From an uncultured Alphaproteobacteria bacterium (GTDB lineage: Bacteria > Pseudomonadota > Alphaproteobacteria > Rhodobacterales > Rhodobacteraceae): a stretch of DNA of 64,000 nt. The stretch is taken from the NCBI GenBank assembly GCA_902524655.1, contig CABZEG010000004.1:1-64000 (forward strand). The letters run 5' to 3'. Both the position numbers and the translations under genes were made by a program. Positions 62,176 to 64,000 of this stretch are shown here, one piece after another (position 1 is the stretch's first letter; every line of letters begins with the position of its first letter). The notes under the pieces are model-generated. The model made no database searches and had not been told where the DNA came from. It saw only the letters and a program-made list of their open reading frames with translations.

Positions 62176-63521
62176 ATATCACTTGTGCAATCGCCACCAG
62201 GATATCTACTTTCGTGACAGCGACTTGGACCATTTGGTTCTTCGCCAAAATTTACCATAAAATCAGGATTAATTTTCATTCCTCCGTTCACTGGGTCACA
62301 GTCAATCATTATCATAACGCCTCCCTTTTCTCTTATATCTGGATAAAATTGATTGTCCCAAGTTGAAAATAGAGAGGTGGTTACATACAATCTTTTACCA
62401 TCTAGGCTCAGCTGAAACATTTGTGGTCCACCTGCAATCTCAAGGCCATTAACCTTAGGCGCTCTTCCAAGTAAACCACCCATCCAAACTTGGCCAGTAA
62501 GTTTTGGTTTATGGGGGTCTGATATATCATACTGCCTCATATCTCCGTGCAGCCAATTATTGAGATATAAATATTTATCATCCATTGAAACAAGAATTGC
62601 GGACATCACGCCTGGAATAGGAATTGGCCAATCTGGGTGGGGTTGATTTTCCACATCAATAATTTTTTCCCATTGCCATTTTTCATTTTTATCTTTCCAC
62701 CAATGTATTACGTTTGCGCTTAGAGCTGCGCCACAAAACCCATGACTGCTATCTGGATTATGATGAAACTTTACTTCTAATGGAACGAGACCATCTTCAC
62801 CCAAATACATAGTTTCTATTGGCTTACGTTCCTTGAAATCCCAGAAGTGAAGTTGTCTTCCATACTTGAGGTGTCCAACTTCTTCTAAATCAAAACCCGG
62901 CATAAATGTGTTTGGAGCAGCCCATTCCGATGAAACCATTATATTGTGTCTTGGTTGATACCAAAAATCATACCCAAATGGTATATCTCCCATTGAGTTT
63001 TCCCATCTTCCAATAATTTCAAAATTCTTATCCAGATGCAAATATCCTCCAGGTGCTTCTCCCTTTGCATCACCCAGCATAGATATAATTATTTCTGAGC
63101 CCAGACAATGGACGGTATGTGGGCCACTTAAGTTGGTTTTTGATTTAATGTCTGTTCCGTCAATAACTTTGTGGAGAGCGGGCATTCTAGGATTGGTCGC
63201 GGTATCCACTATGTGAATATTATTCGACCTCACTCCTGGAAGTAAAAGATATCTGCGGGTCATGCTAGAGTCGCCATGGCAAGATGAACACGCATTCCAT
63301 CCCATATGATGAAGTTCATCACCAATGCCTGGCATTTCCAACCTATGTATAACTTTCGAATAAGTAGGGCTATCGGGGTCAACATCGACTGTAGCTAAAT
63401 AGTCAGGCTTTTGTATTCCCGTTCCTGTATATATTGCAATTGTATATAAAAGTTTTTCCTTTGGTGCTTTTATAGCTTCTGCAGGGGTCGAATATCCAGG
63501 GCCACAACACGTTTCATTCAT
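62166..63521 (-). CDS. Selenium-binding protein SBP56 family / putative methanethiol oxidase
   Basis: CCGPGYSTPAEAIKAPKEKLLY; ATVDVDPDSPTYSKVIHRLEMP; DELHHMGWNACSSCHGD; GYDFWYQPRHNIMVSSEWAAPNTF; NWLHGDMRQYDISDP; SLDGKRLYVTTSLFSTWDNQFYPD; RYPGGDCTSDIWL. Confidence 0.95.
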   Translation of the reverse strand: MNETCCGPGYSTPAEAIKAPKEKLLYTIAIYTGTGIQKPDYLATVDVDPDSPTYSKVIHRLEMPGIGDELHHMGWNACSSCHGDSSMTRRYLLLPGVRSNNIHIVDTATNPRMPALHKVIDGTDIKSKTNLSGPHTVHCLGSEIIISMLGDAKGEAPGGYLHLDKNFEIIGRWENSMGDIPFGYDFWYQPRHNIMVSSEWAAPNTFMPGFDLEEVGHLKYGRQLHFWDFKERKPIETMYLGEDGLVPLEVKFHHNPDSSHGFCGAALSANVIHWWKDKNEKWQWEKIIDVENQPHPDWPIPIPGVMSAILVSMDDKYLYLNNWLHGDMRQYDISDPHKPKLTGQVWMGGLLGRAPKVNGLEIAGGPQMFQLSLDGKRLYVTTSLFSTWDNQFYPDIREKGGVMIMIDCDPVNGGMKINPDFMVNFGEEPNGPSRCHESRYPGGDCTSDIWL

Positions 63522-63524
63522 TGT

Positions 63525-63923
63525 TTATTCTTTCGTTTCAATAGGATTTCCAGATTTTTTCCAGGCTGCGAAGCCTCCCTCTAGATGAGATACGGGGCTC
63601 AGACCCATGTCTTGTGCTGCTTTGGCTGCAAGAGCAGATCGGCCAGCTGCAGCACAATAAAAAACATATTTCTTGTCTTGGTTAAAAATTTCTTTGTGGT
63701 AGGGACTATCAGGGTCTATCCAGAATTCGAGCATTCCTCTCGGGCAAGAGAACGAATTTGGAATTTTTCCTTCTCTTTGAATTTCCCTAGGGTCTCTTAT
63801 ATCTACAAAAACGTACTTACTATCTTCGAAATATTTTGAGGCATCAACTACAGGTGTTATTTCAACCTCTTTATTTGCTTCAGCTACCATATCTTTCACA
63901 TGTTTTACTATTTTTTGTGTCAT
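63525..63923 (-). CDS. Rhodanese-domain sulfurtransferase
   Basis: YVFVDIRDPREIQREGKIPNSFSCPRGMLEFW; YVFYCAAAGRSALAAKAAQDMGLSPVSHLEGGFAAWKKSGNPI. Confidence 0.93.
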   Translation of the reverse strand: MTQKIVKHVKDMVAEANKEVEITPVVDASKYFEDSKYVFVDIRDPREIQREGKIPNSFSCPRGMLEFWIDPDSPYHKEIFNQDKKYVFYCAAAGRSALAAKAAQDMGLSPVSHLEGGFAAWKKSGNPIETKE

Positions 63924-64000
63924 TTTGTCTATTCCTTCCTATTTTAAGAGAAGTTTTTCTGAAACTGATCTAAACTTTCATCTATTTTTATTGAGGGTAT

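Noticed and set aside
1-64000. tRNA, rRNA, CRISPR arrays, transposons, prophage or toxin-antitoxin modules
   Set aside because: Intergenic regions were scanned by eye and no convincing candidates were found; a tRNAscan/Infernal run would be needed to exclude small RNAs.

Overview
AT-rich, gene-dense chromosomal segment from an alphaproteobacterium (inferred from gene content and synteny). It is almost entirely housekeeping genes, with no rRNA, tRNA, CRISPR or transposase that I could support. From left to right: infB 3' end, hslVU, Smr, Tim44-like, secB, dnaQ-coaE-aroE; a strand-switch intergenic region; hemE-rho-mnmE-mnmG-rsmG-parA-parB with two parS palindromes; hemW-rdgB-rph; grpE/mutS/dnaJ/dnaK; cysQ; ptsN-lptB-lptA-lptC-rnd; uppP, gltB-gltD; mtgA; GST/queG/SDR; two L,D-transpeptidases around a CAP lipoprotein; rlmN-ialB; leuC-leuD-leuB; an accessory block (SDR, phosphatase, duplicated-domain protein, NnrD/E, hydrolase, enoyl-CoA hydratase); asd; ispA-xseB; mutM-ech-rpsT-rhodanese-dnaA-dnaN-recF; and a tight five-gene operon containing a SELENBP1/methanethiol-oxidase homologue. 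Best leads: (1) the compact operon rhodanese / SBP56-methanethiol oxidase / 2Fe-2S ferredoxin / CoA-binding protein / FMN hydroxyacid dehydrogenase; (2) a candidate Cori-like replication origin at aroE/hemE with a perfect TTAA-N7-TTAA and nearby parS/parAB, about 50 kb from dnaA; (3) parA with no canonical in-frame start upstream of its P-loop; (4) a rhodanese gene 3 nt upstream of dnaA; (5) losses from conserved gene orders (hrcA, rpoN/hpf, mltA, maf). All identifications are from reading the sequence; no database search was run.
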